64,000 nucleotides of DNA from Alphaproteobacteria bacterium (lineage in GTDB: Bacteria > Pseudomonadota > Alphaproteobacteria > ATCC43930 > CGMCC-115725). The position numbers and the translations under genes were made by a program. Below the pieces are notes generated by a model. It was given only the letters and a program-made list of their open reading frames with translations, made no database searches and was not told the DNA's origin. Position 1 is the stretch's first letter. Each line of letters begins with the position of its first letter. The stretch lies in the NCBI GenBank assembly GCA_028871055.1, contig JAGWON010000010.1:60192-124191 (forward strand), read 5' to 3'. This document shows positions 45,396 through 54,741 of this stretch, piece after piece.

Positions 45396-46043
45396 ATGAA
45401 CGCCGCGTCGCCGCCGATCCCGGGTCCGGCGGAGCTGGAGCGCGGCCGCCGGTTGTTCGCCGCCGAGAGCCGCTTCGTCGCGGCCGCCGATCGGCGGGAA
45501 GCACTCCCGCCCGAACGCCTGCCCGAGGTGGCACTGTTCGGCCGCTCCAACGTCGGCAAGTCGAGCCTGCTCAACGCGCTCACCGGCCGGAAAAACCTGG
45601 CCCACGTGTCGCGCACGCCCGGCCGCACGCGCGCGCTCAATTTCTTTTCCATCGGCGACCGCCTCATGCTGGTCGACTTGCCGGGCTACGGCTTTGCCGC
45701 AGTGTCGCATGGCGAGGCGCGGCGCTGGGGGCAGACCGTCGGCTTCTATCTCGAACGCCGCACCGAGTTGAAGCGCGCGCTGCTTTTGGTCGACGCACGG
45801 CACGGCCTCAAGGACAGCGACCGTCTTGCGCTTGATCTGCTCGCGCACCACGCCGTGTCGGTGATGGCCGTGCTCACCAAGGCCGACAAGCTCGCCGCGC
45901 CGGAGCGTGCTGGGCGCATGGCGGCGATGGCGGAGGCGCTTGCGCGGCATCCCAGTGCCTTTCCCGCCGTGATCGCGATCAGCGCCGAAACCGGTCTTGG
46001 CATTCCCGAGCTGCGCGCGACCCTCGCCGCGCTGGCGAGCTAG
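45396..46043 (+). CDS. engB: ribosome biogenesis GTPase EngB (YihA/YsxC)
   Basis: This 215-residue small GTPase is needed for 50S assembly. G1 is FGRSNVGKSSLLNAL, the switch region is SRTPGRTRALNFF, G3 is DLPGYGFA, and G4 is LTKADKL. It follows yidC by 4 bp in the same direction, a conserved alphaproteobacterial order leading to argB. Confidence 0.96.
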   Translation: MNAASPPIPGPAELERGRRLFAAESRFVAAADRREALPPERLPEVALFGRSNVGKSSLLNALTGRKNLAHVSRTPGRTRALNFFSIGDRLMLVDLPGYGFAAVSHGEARRWGQTVGFYLERRTELKRALLLVDARHGLKDSDRLALDLLAHHAVSVMAVLTKADKLAAPERAGRMAAMAEALARHPSAFPAVIAISAETGLGIPELRATLAALAS

Positions 46044-46070
46044 CGCCGATGCAGCTATAAACGCCCCGCC

Positions 46071-47009
46071 ATGAACGAGAAGATCCAGCCGGCGCGGCCT
46101 GATGCGGCATTGAAGGCGGCGACGCTGTCCGAAGCGCTGCCCTACATGAAGCGCTATGCCGGCAAGACCATCGTGGTCAAATACGGCGGCCACGCGATGG
46201 GCGACGCCGAAATCGCCGACCTGTTTGCGCGCGATGTCGTGCTGCTGAAGCAGGTCGGCATCAACCCGATCGTCGTCCACGGCGGCGGGCCGCAGATCGG
46301 CCAGATGCTCGAACGATTGAAGATCAAGAGCTCGTTCATTGACGGGCTGCGCGTCACCGACCAGGCGACGGTCGAAATCGTCGAAATGGTCTTGTCGGGT
46401 TCGATCAACAAGGAGCTCGTCGCGGCGGTGAACCGGGCGGGCGGCCGCGCCATCGGCCTTTCCGGCAAGGACGCCGACCTGATCCGCGCGCGCAAGCTCA
46501 CGCGCAAGCAGGCCGATCCCGGCAGTCACATCGAGAAGGTGCTCGACCTGGGATTCGTCGGCGAGCCCTATGCCGTCGACGCGCCGGTGCTGGAGTACTT
46601 CGTCAAATCCGACATCATTCCGGTGATCGCGCCGATCGGCGTCGGCACCGCGGGCGAGACCTACAACATCAATGCCGACACGGCAGCCGGCGCGGTCGCA
46701 GCCGCGGTCAAGGCCGCGCGCCTGTTGTTGCTCACCGACGTGCCGGGCGTGCTCGATGCCGACAAGCGCCTCGTGCAGGAGCTGTCGGTGGCCGATGCCA
46801 AGGCGATGATCGCTGCCGGCACCATTTCGGGCGGCATGATTCCGAAGGTCAACACCTGCGTCGAGGCGGTCGAGGGCGGTGTCGAGGCGGCTGTCATCAT
46901 CGACGGCCGGGTGCCGCACGCCATCCTGCTCGAGCTTTTCGCCGAGGGCGCCGGCACGCTGATCCGGCGGCGCAAGGCGGGGTCGCGCGCGGGCGCACGC
47001 CGCTCCTAG
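46071..47009 (+). CDS. argB: acetylglutamate kinase
   Basis: ArgB phosphorylates N-acetylglutamate, the second step of arginine synthesis. The 312-residue protein has [14 protein letters not shown] (phosphate-binding Lys), VVHGGGPQI, and [17 protein letters not shown] and [10 protein letters not shown] near the C-terminus. The N-terminal extension is typical of arginine-sensitive hexameric forms. It overlaps the convergent siroheme-synthase gene by 4 nt at its stop. Confidence 0.96.
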   Translation: MNEKIQPARPDAALKAATLSEALPYMKRYAGKTIVVKYGGHAMGDAEIADLFARDVVLLKQVGINPIVVHGGGPQIGQMLERLKIKSSFIDGLRVTDQATVEIVEMVLSGSINKELVAAVNRAGGRAIGLSGKDADLIRARKLTRKQADPGSHIEKVLDLGFVGEPYAVDAPVLEYFVKSDIIPVIAPIGVGTAGETYNINADTAAGAVAAAVKAARLLLLTDVPGVLDADKRLVQELSVADAKAMIAAGTISGGMIPKVNTCVEAVEGGVEAAVIIDGRVPHAILLELFAEGAGTLIRRRKAGSRAGARRS

Positions 47010-47611
47010 GCCACCTCGCGCGGCGCGGCCGAAGCGCGGGTTTCGGCGGCGAGGGCATTCTCGAGCCGCTTCCGCGCGGCTTCCTGTTCGCCGGCGAGCG
47101 CGAGTCGTGCCACCGGGCCATCGAGAATCCGTTCCCAGAACGTCCGGCGCAATGTCGCATCGGTGATTTGCCGCTTCGCCTGCAGACGGAACTCGCTGAC
47201 GAGCGTCGCCAGGGCGCCGAGCCGCCGCGGCACGATCGAGTCGAGTGTCTCGCGCAAACGCCGCGCCAGCGCCGGAGATACGCCGCCGGTCGAGATCGCC
47301 AGCGTGACCGGCGCACGGTCGATCACCGCCGGCATGATGAAGGTGCACAGCTCGGGCCGGTCCGCCACGTTCACCAGCATGCCGCGCGCGCGCGCGGCAC
47401 GCCACACGGCCTCGCCCAATGCGAGGTCGGCGCCGGCCACCATCACCAGCGCGCAGCCGTCGAGATCTCTGAGCGCGAATCGTGACGACGACACGACCTG
47501 CGCTCCGGCGCGGCGCAGCGCCGCCGCTTTGCGTCGTGCTTCGGTATCCCCGCCGACCACTAGGCAGCGCTTGCCCGTGAGATCGAGATAGATCGGGAAA
47601 TGCGCCGCCAT
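47006..47611 (-). CDS. precorrin-2 dehydrogenase/sirohydrochlorin ferrochelatase (Met8-type, CysG N-terminal part)
   Basis: This 201-residue protein matches the N-terminal half of CysG only. It has [35 protein letters not shown] (NAD-binding) and [42 protein letters not shown]. It would oxidise precorrin-2 and insert iron to make sirohaem for the nitrite reductase encoded two genes upstream. The uroporphyrinogen methyltransferase domain is absent and must be encoded elsewhere. It begins with ATG 47611, touching the cysJ-like stop. Confidence 0.88.
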   Translation of the reverse strand: MAAHFPIYLDLTGKRCLVVGGDTEARRKAAALRRAGAQVVSSSRFALRDLDGCALVMVAGADLALGEAVWRAARARGMLVNVADRPELCTFIMPAVIDRAPVTLAISTGGVSPALARRLRETLDSIVPRRLGALATLVSEFRLQAKRQITDATLRRTFWERILDGPVARLALAGEQEAARKRLENALAAETRASAAPREVA

Positions 47612-49173
47612 CAGTAGATGTCTTTCACGAACCGGCCCTCGCGCCCAAGTTGTGCCAGATAGGCCTTGGCGGCGCCGACGCCCATGCGGCCCTGGCGGGC
47701 GACGATGGCGGCGAGTGCGGTCTCGACGTCGCGGCCCATCGCCATCGCGCCGCAGACGTAGACATGAGCGCCGTCGTTGATCCAGCTCCACAGCCGCACC
47801 GATTGCTCGCGCATGCGCTGTTGGACATAAATGCGCTCGGGCTGGTCGCGTGAGAATGCAAGATCGAGCTGTGTGAGCAGGCCATCCTTGTGCCAGGCCG
47901 TGAGCTCTTCCTCGTAAAGGAAGTCGGTGGCGCGGTGCTGGTCGCCGAAGAACAGCCAGTTGCGGCCTTTGGCGCCGTTCTCGCGCCGCTCCTGGAGGAA
48001 CGCCCGGAACGGCGCGATCCCCGTGCCGGGCCCGATCATGATCATCGGCGCATCGTCCGATTTGGGTGGACGGAAAGGATGGACTGGCGGTTGAACGAAG
48101 ACCGGCATTTCGAGCGCGGGCGTCGCGCGTTCGGCAAGGAAGCACGAGGCAACGCCCTTGCGGGCGCGGCCGCGCCTTTCCCAGTGCACCGCCGCGACGG
48201 TCAGGTGGACCTCGCCGCCATGGACCAGCGGCGAGCAGGCGATCGAATAGAGCCGCGGCTGCAACGGCGCGAGCGCCGACACCAGTTCCTGCAGCGGCGG
48301 CCGCGCCGACGGAAACGCGACCAAAAGATCGAGCAGATCGGCGCCCTCGGGCTCGGCACCGGGATAGCCTTCGGCAAGAGCCTGAAGCTTCTGCGATTGG
48401 TCAGGATCGAGCGCCCGCGACGCCAGCACCTCGACGGCTTCGTCCGACGGGCGGCCGATGTCGCAGGCGCGGCTCAGCGCCTCAAGCAGCGCCCGTCGAG
48501 TACCGTCGGGACAATCGACGTCCGTGTTCGGGTCGGCGCCCAGGGCCTCGATGATCGCTGCCACCGTCGCGGGACAATTAGTCGGCACGATGCCGACGCT
48601 GTCGCCGGACTGATAGCACAGGCCCGAGCCGTAGAGGCTCAATACGACCTGCCGCGTATCCTTGGCCGATCCCGCGCGGTTGAGCAGCCGGGCGATGCGG
48701 AATTGGGCCGCGACGGTTGCCGCCCCGGATGATGGTGCCGGCACCGTCGCGGCGGCCGGCGCGGCCGGTATGGTCGCCGGCACCGGCGCGCCGCCGGTCT
48801 CGAGAAGCTCCTTCAGTTTGCGCGCGGTCTCCTTGCCGCCGGGAACGCACCGGGTCAGCGCTTTTTCCGAGCCGGCGGCGATCGCCGCGGCGTAGCTGTG
48901 GCAAACGTAGCCGCATTGGCCGCAATCCTGCTGCGCCATTGCCGCCATCAGCCGCTGCGGCATCGACAGGCCCGCGGCGAGCTCCATCCGCTGGTCCATT
49001 GGCAGCGAAGGATCGTGCCAAGGGAACTCCTCGGCCGGCGGCGCAGCCGCTGCGGCCGGCGATTCCGCCGTCGCGCCCGGTGCGTAATAGGCCGCGAGCC
49101 ATCCATTGATGAAGGCGCGCTCGGCGCTACTGAACGGCGCGTTGTCGGGAACGAGCGGTGCGATATGGCTCAT
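47611..49173 (-). CDS. CysJ-like FAD/NADPH reductase with N-terminal Fe-S motif, partner of NirA
   Basis: This 520-residue protein has an N-terminal region with Cys84, Cys87, Cys91 and Cys109 (CGQCGYVC, then CVPGG after 17 residues), close to the RnfB-type 4Fe-4S motif. A ferredoxin-NADP reductase module of the sulfite-reductase flavoprotein type follows: RLYSIACS (FAD), GPGTGIAPFRAFLQERR and YVCGAMAMGRDVE (NADPH), and a C-terminal aromatic Tyr. There is no flavodoxin domain, so electrons probably pass from FAD through the Fe-S centre to NirA. The gene overlaps nirA by 4 nt. Its role in nitrite rather than sulfite reduction is inferred from its partners. Confidence 0.82.
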   Translation of the reverse strand: MSHIAPLVPDNAPFSSAERAFINGWLAAYYAPGATAESPAAAAAPPAEEFPWHDPSLPMDQRMELAAGLSMPQRLMAAMAQQDCGQCGYVCHSYAAAIAAGSEKALTRCVPGGKETARKLKELLETGGAPVPATIPAAPAAATVPAPSSGAATVAAQFRIARLLNRAGSAKDTRQVVLSLYGSGLCYQSGDSVGIVPTNCPATVAAIIEALGADPNTDVDCPDGTRRALLEALSRACDIGRPSDEAVEVLASRALDPDQSQKLQALAEGYPGAEPEGADLLDLLVAFPSARPPLQELVSALAPLQPRLYSIACSPLVHGGEVHLTVAAVHWERRGRARKGVASCFLAERATPALEMPVFVQPPVHPFRPPKSDDAPMIMIGPGTGIAPFRAFLQERRENGAKGRNWLFFGDQHRATDFLYEEELTAWHKDGLLTQLDLAFSRDQPERIYVQQRMREQSVRLWSWINDGAHVYVCGAMAMGRDVETALAAIVARQGRMGVGAAKAYLAQLGREGRFVKDIY

Positions 49174-50909
49174 AGCACCGGCTCCGCTGCGAACATGGTT
49201 TTCAGGTCGTCGACCGAATGCCGGCTGGCGAAGTCGTGGAACGACTCGGTCCCGCGACGTTGCGCGAGGTAGGCGCGGAGGAGCGCCTCGAGCCGATCGG
49301 CAAGATCGGCAAACGGCACGTCGCGCGCGACCTCACGCGCCAGGCTACGTTCGGTTCCGGCGCCGCCACCGACGACGACGGTATAGCCCTCGATCATCTC
49401 GTCGCCCTGCGCGACCTTCACGCCCAGCAGGCCGATATCGCCGACATAGTGCTGGGCGCAAGAATTGGGGCAGCCGGTGAGATGGATGTTGAGCGGCGCG
49501 TCGAGCTTCACGCGGCTCTCGAGATATTGCGCGAGATAGAGCGCCTGCGCCTTGGTGTCGGTGGCGGCGAACTTACAGCCGGTGTTGCCGGTGCAGGCGA
49601 CGAGCGCGCCCCGGATCGGCGAGGCTTCGGCGCTCAAGTCGATCTCCTCGATCGCCTTGCGGGCGCCGGGCAACTTGACGTCGCTGATGTCCGACAGGAT
49701 GACGTTCTGCCAGACCGTGAGCCGGATCGTACCGCTGCCGAATTGCTCGGCGATTGCGGCAAGACCGCGCATCTGCGCTGCGCTCAAGCGTCCGACGGGC
49801 AGCGCCACGCCGATATAGCTCATCCCCTTCTGCTTCTGCTTGTTCACGCCGATGTGGCCGTGCTTCAGCAGCGGGCCGCGCGGCAGACATCGGTCCAGCG
49901 GCACGCGGGGCGGCTTGAACGACAGCTCCTCCTCGACCTCGGCCATGAACCGCTCGATGCCCCAGTCGTCGATCAGGTATTTGAGCCGCGCGCGCTTGCG
50001 GTCGATGCGGTCGCCATAGGCGATGAAGACGCGCACCGCGGCAACGGCGGCGCCAACGCATTCCTCGGGCTTGAGCAAGACGCCAGCATCGCGCGCAAAG
50101 CCACCTTGGCCGGTGATGCCGCCGAGATACATCCGAAAATAGACACCCGGCGCGACCGCTGCACCGTCGGTCACGCGGACCGCCGCGAAGCCGATGTCGT
50201 TGGTGTCCTCCAGCACACTCAGCCGGCCGCCGCCGTCGAATGCGATGTTGAATTTGCGCGGCAGGCCATAGAGTTCCCGGTGGTTGAGAATGGTGTAATG
50301 CAGCGCGCGGGCGAGCGGCCTTGTGTCGATCAGCTCCTGCGCGTCGATGCCTGCCGTCGGGCTGCCGGTGATATTGCGGATGTTGTCGGCGCCGGCGCCG
50401 CGGGTCGTCAGCCCCGCCTCCTGGATGCCCATCAGCAGCTCGATCACCGAGCTCGGCTGAATCTCGCGGATTTGCAGGTTGGCTCGCGTCGTCACGTCGA
50501 CATATCCGCCGCCCAGGCGTTCGGCGAGGTCGGCCAGGCTCGCGAATTGGTGCGCAGTCACGATCCCGTTCGGAATGCGCAGTCGGCACATGAACGAATC
50601 CTGCGCCGGCGCCACATAGAACAGGCCGAAGAATTTGTGCCGGAAGATGTCGATGCCCTTTGGCGCCCGAGCGGCGGCCACGTTGGCGCTGATCTCGTCC
50701 CACATGTCGAGCGGGTGGTTCTTGCGCTTGGCCTCCTCCTCGGCAGTGAGCTTCTTGCCCGCGGCGATGAACCGGTCCTGCGCCATGCGATGGACATCGG
50801 GCGCGCTCCCCGCGCCATTGCCCGGTCCGCCGTGCCGTGCCGCCACGGCGCTCAGGAACCCTTCGAGATACTGCTTTTGCTCGTCGGTCAGGATTGTATC
50901 GCTGGTCAT
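49170..50909 (-). CDS. nirA: assimilatory nitrite reductase (NirA-type sirohaem/4Fe-4S)
   Basis: NirA reduces nitrite to ammonium with six electrons. The 579-residue protein has the duplicated nitrite/sulfite reductase ferredoxin half-domains and the sirohaem/4Fe-4S cysteines in ACTGNTGCKFA (CX5C) and LTGCPNSCAQHYVGDIGLLG (CX3C). CysI is the relative; KGIDIFRHKFFGLFYVAPAQDSFMCRLRIPNG and the neighbouring nitrite transporter favour the nitrite type. The start is MTSDTIL at 50909 or MAWAM at 50921. A TGGCAT-N5-TTGC sigma-54 promoter lies about 60 bp upstream, so nitrogen control is expected. Confidence 0.87.
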   Translation of the reverse strand: MTSDTILTDEQKQYLEGFLSAVAARHGGPGNGAGSAPDVHRMAQDRFIAAGKKLTAEEEAKRKNHPLDMWDEISANVAAARAPKGIDIFRHKFFGLFYVAPAQDSFMCRLRIPNGIVTAHQFASLADLAERLGGGYVDVTTRANLQIREIQPSSVIELLMGIQEAGLTTRGAGADNIRNITGSPTAGIDAQELIDTRPLARALHYTILNHRELYGLPRKFNIAFDGGGRLSVLEDTNDIGFAAVRVTDGAAVAPGVYFRMYLGGITGQGGFARDAGVLLKPEECVGAAVAAVRVFIAYGDRIDRKRARLKYLIDDWGIERFMAEVEEELSFKPPRVPLDRCLPRGPLLKHGHIGVNKQKQKGMSYIGVALPVGRLSAAQMRGLAAIAEQFGSGTIRLTVWQNVILSDISDVKLPGARKAIEEIDLSAEASPIRGALVACTGNTGCKFAATDTKAQALYLAQYLESRVKLDAPLNIHLTGCPNSCAQHYVGDIGLLGVKVAQGDEMIEGYTVVVGGGAGTERSLAREVARDVPFADLADRLEALLRAYLAQRRGTESFHDFASRHSVDDLKTMFAAEPVL

Positions 50910-50967
50910 TGCCCATGCCATCGGGGTCGTTATCGGCCAAATCCGCCCTATTCTGCTTTTCCGCATT

Positions 50968-50982
50968 GCAACCGCGATGCCA
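50968..50982 (-). promoter_or_regulatory. sigma-54 promoter for nirA
   Basis: On the minus strand TGGCATCGCGGTTGC has GG and GC 12 bp apart, as required for -24/-12 recognition. Transcription would start near 50957, leaving a short leader to nirA. Confidence 0.7.
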
Positions 50983-51087
50983 GCCGCTGCGCAGCGCCAA
51001 GCGGCCGATCCGTCGCGAAAAAGCTCCATCGCCGGCTTTGGCCAGCGTTCGTAATGCCCAAGAAATGTGATGAAGGCCCCCGGTTTT

Positions 51088-51104
51088 GCGAATTTTTTAT
51101 GCAC
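51088..51104. promoter_or_regulatory. NtrC-like enhancer dyad
   Basis: TGCGAATTTTTTATGCA has the TGC-N11-GCA layout of NtrC sites. Its inner bases are A/T instead of the usual CAC/GTG. It is about 120 bp from each -24 element, a normal enhancer distance. Inferred. Confidence 0.45.
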
Positions 51105-51213
51105 GATTCTTTTATGTGTGAAAAATAAGCAAAAGTTTCGTCCCGCGCTGACGATCAGGGCATGGACTGGATTGAGCTAGCGCGCGTCCGGCTCAAACCG
51201 CGGCTGTCGCGGC

Positions 51214-51228
51214 TGGCACACTCCTTGC
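51214..51228 (+). promoter_or_regulatory. sigma-54 promoter for the nitrite transporter
   Basis: TGGCACACTCCTTGC is a perfect match to TGGCAC-N5-TTGC. Transcription would start near 51240, about 78 nt before the transporter ATG. Confidence 0.8.
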
Positions 51229-51317
51229 GGCGTATCGACTAGAGGCCGGCATTGCGCGTCGATGCAAAGGGGTGCGGCGGCAATCCGGCGAGCGACTACC
51301 AACTGAGCGAGGCATCA

Positions 51318-52127
51318 ATGTATCTGGAGACCGTCGACCAAATGGCCGCCACTGCGGCCGCCAAAAGCGCCTTTCTCAAGCGTACACCGTTCGGCTTTCT
51401 GCTGAGCGCGATGATGGCCGGCGCCTATGTCGGGCTCGGCATCATTCTGATCTTCAGCGTCGGTTCCGACGTTGATGCGGCCTATCGGCCGCTGATCATG
51501 GGCGTCTCGTTCGGCATCGCGCTGACGCTCGTGATCTTCGCAGGGTCCGATTTGTTCACCGGCCACACCATGTTCATGCCGCTGGGCGTCCTGCGCGGCA
51601 AGATCAAGTTTGGCGATCTGCTCGGTTGCTGGACGGGGTCCTGGATCGGCAATCTTCTGGGCAGCGCGCTGCTCGCGGTCATCTTCATCGCCGGCGGCGG
51701 CGGGTTGATGCTGCATTCGAAGAGCCAGTTCATCTTCGCCGTCGCCGCGGCGAAGATGAACGCGCCCGCCCTGTCGCTATTTGCGCGCGCCATCCTCTGC
51801 AATTGGCTCGTCTGCCTGGCAATCTGGATGTCGGCACGGATGGAAAGCGACGCCGCCAAGTGCATCGCCATCTTCTGGTGCCTGTTCGGCTTCATCGGCA
51901 GCGGCTACGAGCACTCGGTCGCGAACATGACGCTGTTGCTGATCGCGCTGCTCGACGACCATCCGGCCACGATCACCTGGGCCGGATTCGCCTGGAATAT
52001 GCTGTGGGTGACGCTCGGCAACATCGTCGCCGGCGCCGGGTTCATGGGATTGGGTTATTGGGCCGCCTCGCGGCCGAAGGTTGCGGCGACAGCCGCGCTC
52101 GTGACCGCGACCGGCGCGGCCGATTAG
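51318..52127 (+). CDS. formate/nitrite transporter family protein (NirC-like)
   Basis: This 269-residue FNT-family channel has six transmembrane helices. LLSAMMAGAYVGLGIILIF, FAGSDLFTGHTMFMPLG and the NWLVCLAIWMSARMESDAAKC segment are family signatures, and GFIGSGYEHSVANMT holds the conserved central His. The ATG at 51318 has GCGAGG upstream; the frame is open further back but without a ribosome-binding site. It is divergent from nirA and has a sigma-54 promoter, so nitrite (or formate) import for assimilation is the likely role. Confidence 0.88.
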   Translation: MYLETVDQMAATAAAKSAFLKRTPFGFLLSAMMAGAYVGLGIILIFSVGSDVDAAYRPLIMGVSFGIALTLVIFAGSDLFTGHTMFMPLGVLRGKIKFGDLLGCWTGSWIGNLLGSALLAVIFIAGGGGLMLHSKSQFIFAVAAAKMNAPALSLFARAILCNWLVCLAIWMSARMESDAAKCIAIFWCLFGFIGSGYEHSVANMTLLLIALLDDHPATITWAGFAWNMLWVTLGNIVAGAGFMGLGYWAASRPKVAATAALVTATGAAD

Positions 52128-52144
52128 GAGGTTGAATTGCGCGG

Positions 52145-52175
52145 ACAGGCGCCGCGGTCGCGCGGCGCCTGTTTG
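52145..52175 (+). terminator. strong GC hairpin after the nitrite-transporter gene
   Basis: ACAGGCGCCGCG (52145-52156) and CGCGGCGCCTGT (52161-52172) form a perfect 12-bp stem with a 4-nt loop. Only a short TTTG follows, so the U-tract is weak. It lies 17 bp after the stop. Confidence 0.6.
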
Positions 52176-52232
52176 CGCGCCCACGGAGGCATCGACAAAG
52201 CGGCGCGCGTGGGCCATATAACCCGCGCGCCC

Positions 52233-52931
52233 ATGACCCTGCTCGATTCCCTGCCGCCGCACGCCCGTTCGTTCGACCGTATCGATACCTGGGTCTTCGA
52301 TCTCGACAACACGCTCTATCCGTCGTCGTGCCGCCTCTATGTCGAGGTCGAGCAGCGCATGACCCGGTACATTATGGACGAGCTGCGCCTCGACCGGGAC
52401 GGCGCGCACGCGCTGCGCCGCCGCTATTTTCAGGAGCACGGCACCACGCTGCGCGGCCTGATGAACGAATACGGCATCGAGCCGCGGCATTTCCTCGACT
52501 ACGTGCATGAGATCGACGTGTCCGCGGTCAAGCCGGCGCCGGCGCTGGGCCGGGCGCTGGCGGCACTGCCGGGGCGCAAGCTCGTCTTCACCAACGGCAC
52601 CAGGCGCCATGCCGAACGCGTGCTCGATCGGCTCGAGCTTGCGGAGCATTTTGCCGCCATCCACGACATCGTCGCCGTCGACTACCAGCCGAAGCCGGAC
52701 GCTGCCGGCTACCGCGATTTGATCGAGACCTATGCCGTCGTGCCGTCGCGTGCCGCGATGGTCGAGGATATGGCGCGCAACCTGCCGCCGGCCGCCGCAC
52801 TCGGCATGACGACGGTCTGGCTCCGGGGCGGTCCGCATGCCGAGGTCGACGTGGCCCACGCCGCTTCCATCCACCACACCATCGACGACCTGACGGCTTT
52901 CCTCGCCGCGCTCAGTCTGGCAGTGGAATGA
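52233..52931 (+). CDS. HAD-family pyrimidine 5'-nucleotidase-like hydrolase
   Basis: This 232-residue HAD phosphatase has motif I in WVFDLDNTLYPSS (Asp23, Asp25), motif II in LVFTNGTRRHAERVL, motif III Lys in DYQPKPDAAGY and motif IV in AAMVEDMARNLPPA. This matches the SDT1/pyrimidine 5'-nucleotidase subgroup common in alphaproteobacteria. ATG 52233 is chosen because the upstream frame crosses the terminator hairpin. Its 3' end overlaps the convergent pirin gene by 20 bp. Confidence 0.85.
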   Translation: MTLLDSLPPHARSFDRIDTWVFDLDNTLYPSSCRLYVEVEQRMTRYIMDELRLDRDGAHALRRRYFQEHGTTLRGLMNEYGIEPRHFLDYVHEIDVSAVKPAPALGRALAALPGRKLVFTNGTRRHAERVLDRLELAEHFAAIHDIVAVDYQPKPDAAGYRDLIETYAVVPSRAAMVEDMARNLPPAAALGMTTVWLRGGPHAEVDVAHAASIHHTIDDLTAFLAALSLAVE

Positions 52932-53829
52932 ACTCCACGCTGTCGCCCGGAATCTTCGGGAATCCGCCTTCCTTCCAGTCTCGCTTCGCCTGCTCGATGC
53001 GCTCGGCCGAACTCGACACCAGATTCCACCAGATGTGACGCTCGCCGTCGAGCGGTTCACCGCCAAGCAGTAGCAGGCGCACCGGTTCGAGCGCCTTGAT
53101 CGCGGCGCGCGCCTTGCTGTCGAACACCAGCATTTGCGGCGGCGCGTGCCGTGCGCCAGCGCATTCGACCGCGCCTTCGAGCAGATAGGCCGCGCGCTGG
53201 GCGTAATCGGCGGCCATCGCCAGCGTCGCGCCGGCCCGCATCGTGACATCGGCATAGAACAGCGGCGATTGCGTCGCCACCGGCGAGGTCTGGCCGAACA
53301 GCGCGCCGGCAATGAGCCGTGCCGAAATCCCGTCGCCTTCAATAAGCGGCAGGGACGCTGCGGGATAATGCTCGAAGCCGGGGTCGATCTCCTCGCGTGC
53401 GCGCGGCAGCGCCACCCAGCTCTGGATGCCGTAGATCGGCGATGCGTGTTGGCGCGTCTCCGGCGGCGTGCGTTCGGAATGAACGATGCCGCGCCCGGCG
53501 GTCATCCAGTTGACCGCGCCCGGCCGGATGAGCTGCGCCGTGCCCAGGCTATCGCGGTGCATGATCTCGCCGCCGAACAGATAGGTGACGGTGGCGAGGC
53601 CGATATGCGGATGCGGCCGCACGTCGAGGCCGGTGCCGGCGCGAAACATGGTCGGTCCGAAATGGTCGAAGAAGATGAACGGCCCGACCATGCGGCGCTT
53701 GGCATAGGGCAGCACGCGGCGCACCAGGAAGCCATCGCCGAGATCGCGCGTGCGCGGCGCGATCACCACGCCGATCGCCGCCGCCGGATTGTCTTCGACC
53801 GACGGCTCGGGCGCGGGCTGCCAGCTCAT
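52912..53829 (-). CDS. pirin family protein
   Basis: This 305-residue bicupin has the N-terminal metal ligands in RPHPHIGLATVTYLF (two His) and GRGIVHSERTPP (His and Glu). HWWNLV-type C-terminal sequence (HIWWNLVSSSAERIEQAK) is typical of pirins. Members act as quercetin dioxygenases or redox sensors; the role here is unknown. The start at 53829 (MSWQPAP) or 53841 (MEAPMSW) is open. Confidence 0.88.
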   Translation of the reverse strand: MSWQPAPEPSVEDNPAAAIGVVIAPRTRDLGDGFLVRRVLPYAKRRMVGPFIFFDHFGPTMFRAGTGLDVRPHPHIGLATVTYLFGGEIMHRDSLGTAQLIRPGAVNWMTAGRGIVHSERTPPETRQHASPIYGIQSWVALPRAREEIDPGFEHYPAASLPLIEGDGISARLIAGALFGQTSPVATQSPLFYADVTMRAGATLAMAADYAQRAAYLLEGAVECAGARHAPPQMLVFDSKARAAIKALEPVRLLLLGGEPLDGERHIWWNLVSSSAERIEQAKRDWKEGGFPKIPGDSVEFIPLPD

Positions 53830-53910
53830 CGGCGCCTCCATCGGCGGCCAGTCTAACGCCGCCGAGCGACGGTTGACAGCGCAGGGCGCGCACCGCATTT
53901 TGCGCGCGCC

Positions 53911-54741
53911 ATGGATATTCCGCGCCTGCAAGCGACCATCGACGCTGCCTGGGACGCCCGCGACCGCCTCGATGCCAAGACCAAGGCGGCGGCGCGCAAG
54001 GCGGTCGCGACGGCGCTCGACCTGCTCGATGCCGGCACGCTGCGCGTCGCCGCGAAGCGCGACGGCCAATGGCAGGTCGAGCAATGGCTCAAGAAGGCCG
54101 TGCTGCTGTCGTTCCGGCTGACCGACATGATGCCGATCGGCGGTGGTCCCGCCGGTGCCCGGTGGTGGGACAAAGTGCCGTCGAAGTTCCAGGGCTGGAC
54201 CGCGGCCCGGTTCAAGAAGGCCGGCTTCCGCGCCGTACCCGGCGCTATCGTGCGGCGCTCGGCCTATATCGCGCCCGGCGTCGTGCTGATGCCGAGCTTC
54301 GTCAATGTCGGCGCCCATGTCGGCGAGGGCACGATGATCGATACCTGGGCGACGGTCGGCTCCTGCGCCCAGATCGGCCGCAACTGCCACATCTCCGGCG
54401 GCGTCGGTATCGGCGGCGTGCTCGAGCCGGTGCAGGCGCAGCCTGTGATCGTGGAGGACCACTGCTTCATCGGCGCGCGCAGCGAGGTCGCCGAGGGTGC
54501 GATCATCGAGGAGGGCGCGGTGCTGGCGATGGGCTGCTTCATCGGCGCTTCGACCAAGGTGGTCGACCGCGCGACAGGCGAGACCTTCCTGGGCCGCGTG
54601 CCGGCCTACGCCGTGGTCGTGCCGGGGAGCTTGCCGGCCCGTGCGCCGGGCGGGCCGAATCTCGCCTGCTGCGTCATCGTCAAGCGGGTCGACGAACGCA
54701 CGCGCTCGCGCACCTCGATCAACGAATTGCTGCGCGACTGA
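53911..54741 (+). CDS. dapD: 2,3,4,5-tetrahydropyridine-2,6-dicarboxylate N-succinyltransferase
   Basis: DapD succinylates tetrahydrodipicolinate in the lysine/DAP pathway. The 276-residue protein has an N-terminal helical domain and a left-handed beta-helix of hexapeptide repeats ([37 protein letters not shown]... in pieces) with the conserved [13 protein letters not shown]. dapE starts inside the stop codon (TGATG), so the two steps are coupled. Confidence 0.96.
   Translation: MDIPRLQATIDAAWDARDRLDAKTKAAARKAVATALDLLDAGTLRVAAKRDGQWQVEQWLKKAVLLSFRLTDMMPIGGGPAGARWWDKVPSKFQGWTAARFKKAGFRAVPGAIVRRSAYIAPGVVLMPSFVNVGAHVGEGTMIDTWATVGSCAQIGRNCHISGGVGIGGVLEPVQAQPVIVEDHCFIGARSEVAEGAIIEEGAVLAMGCFIGASTKVVDRATGETFLGRVPAYAVVVPGSLPARAPGGPNLACCVIVKRVDERTRSRTSINELLRD

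Larger units (their letters stand above)
50910..51317. other. 408-bp divergent control region of nirA and the nitrite transporter
   Basis: This gene-free region holds two outward-facing sigma-54 type promoters (50968-50982 on the minus strand, 51214-51228 on the plus strand). A TGC-N11-GCA dyad at 51088-51104 lies almost exactly midway. The centre is AT-rich (51080-51140), unlike the surroundings. Confidence 0.7.

Noticed and set aside
43661..47405. Two long minus-strand frames opposite yidC, engB and argB
   Set aside because: Antisense shadows of core genes; composition is His/Arg/Asp-rich with no domain.
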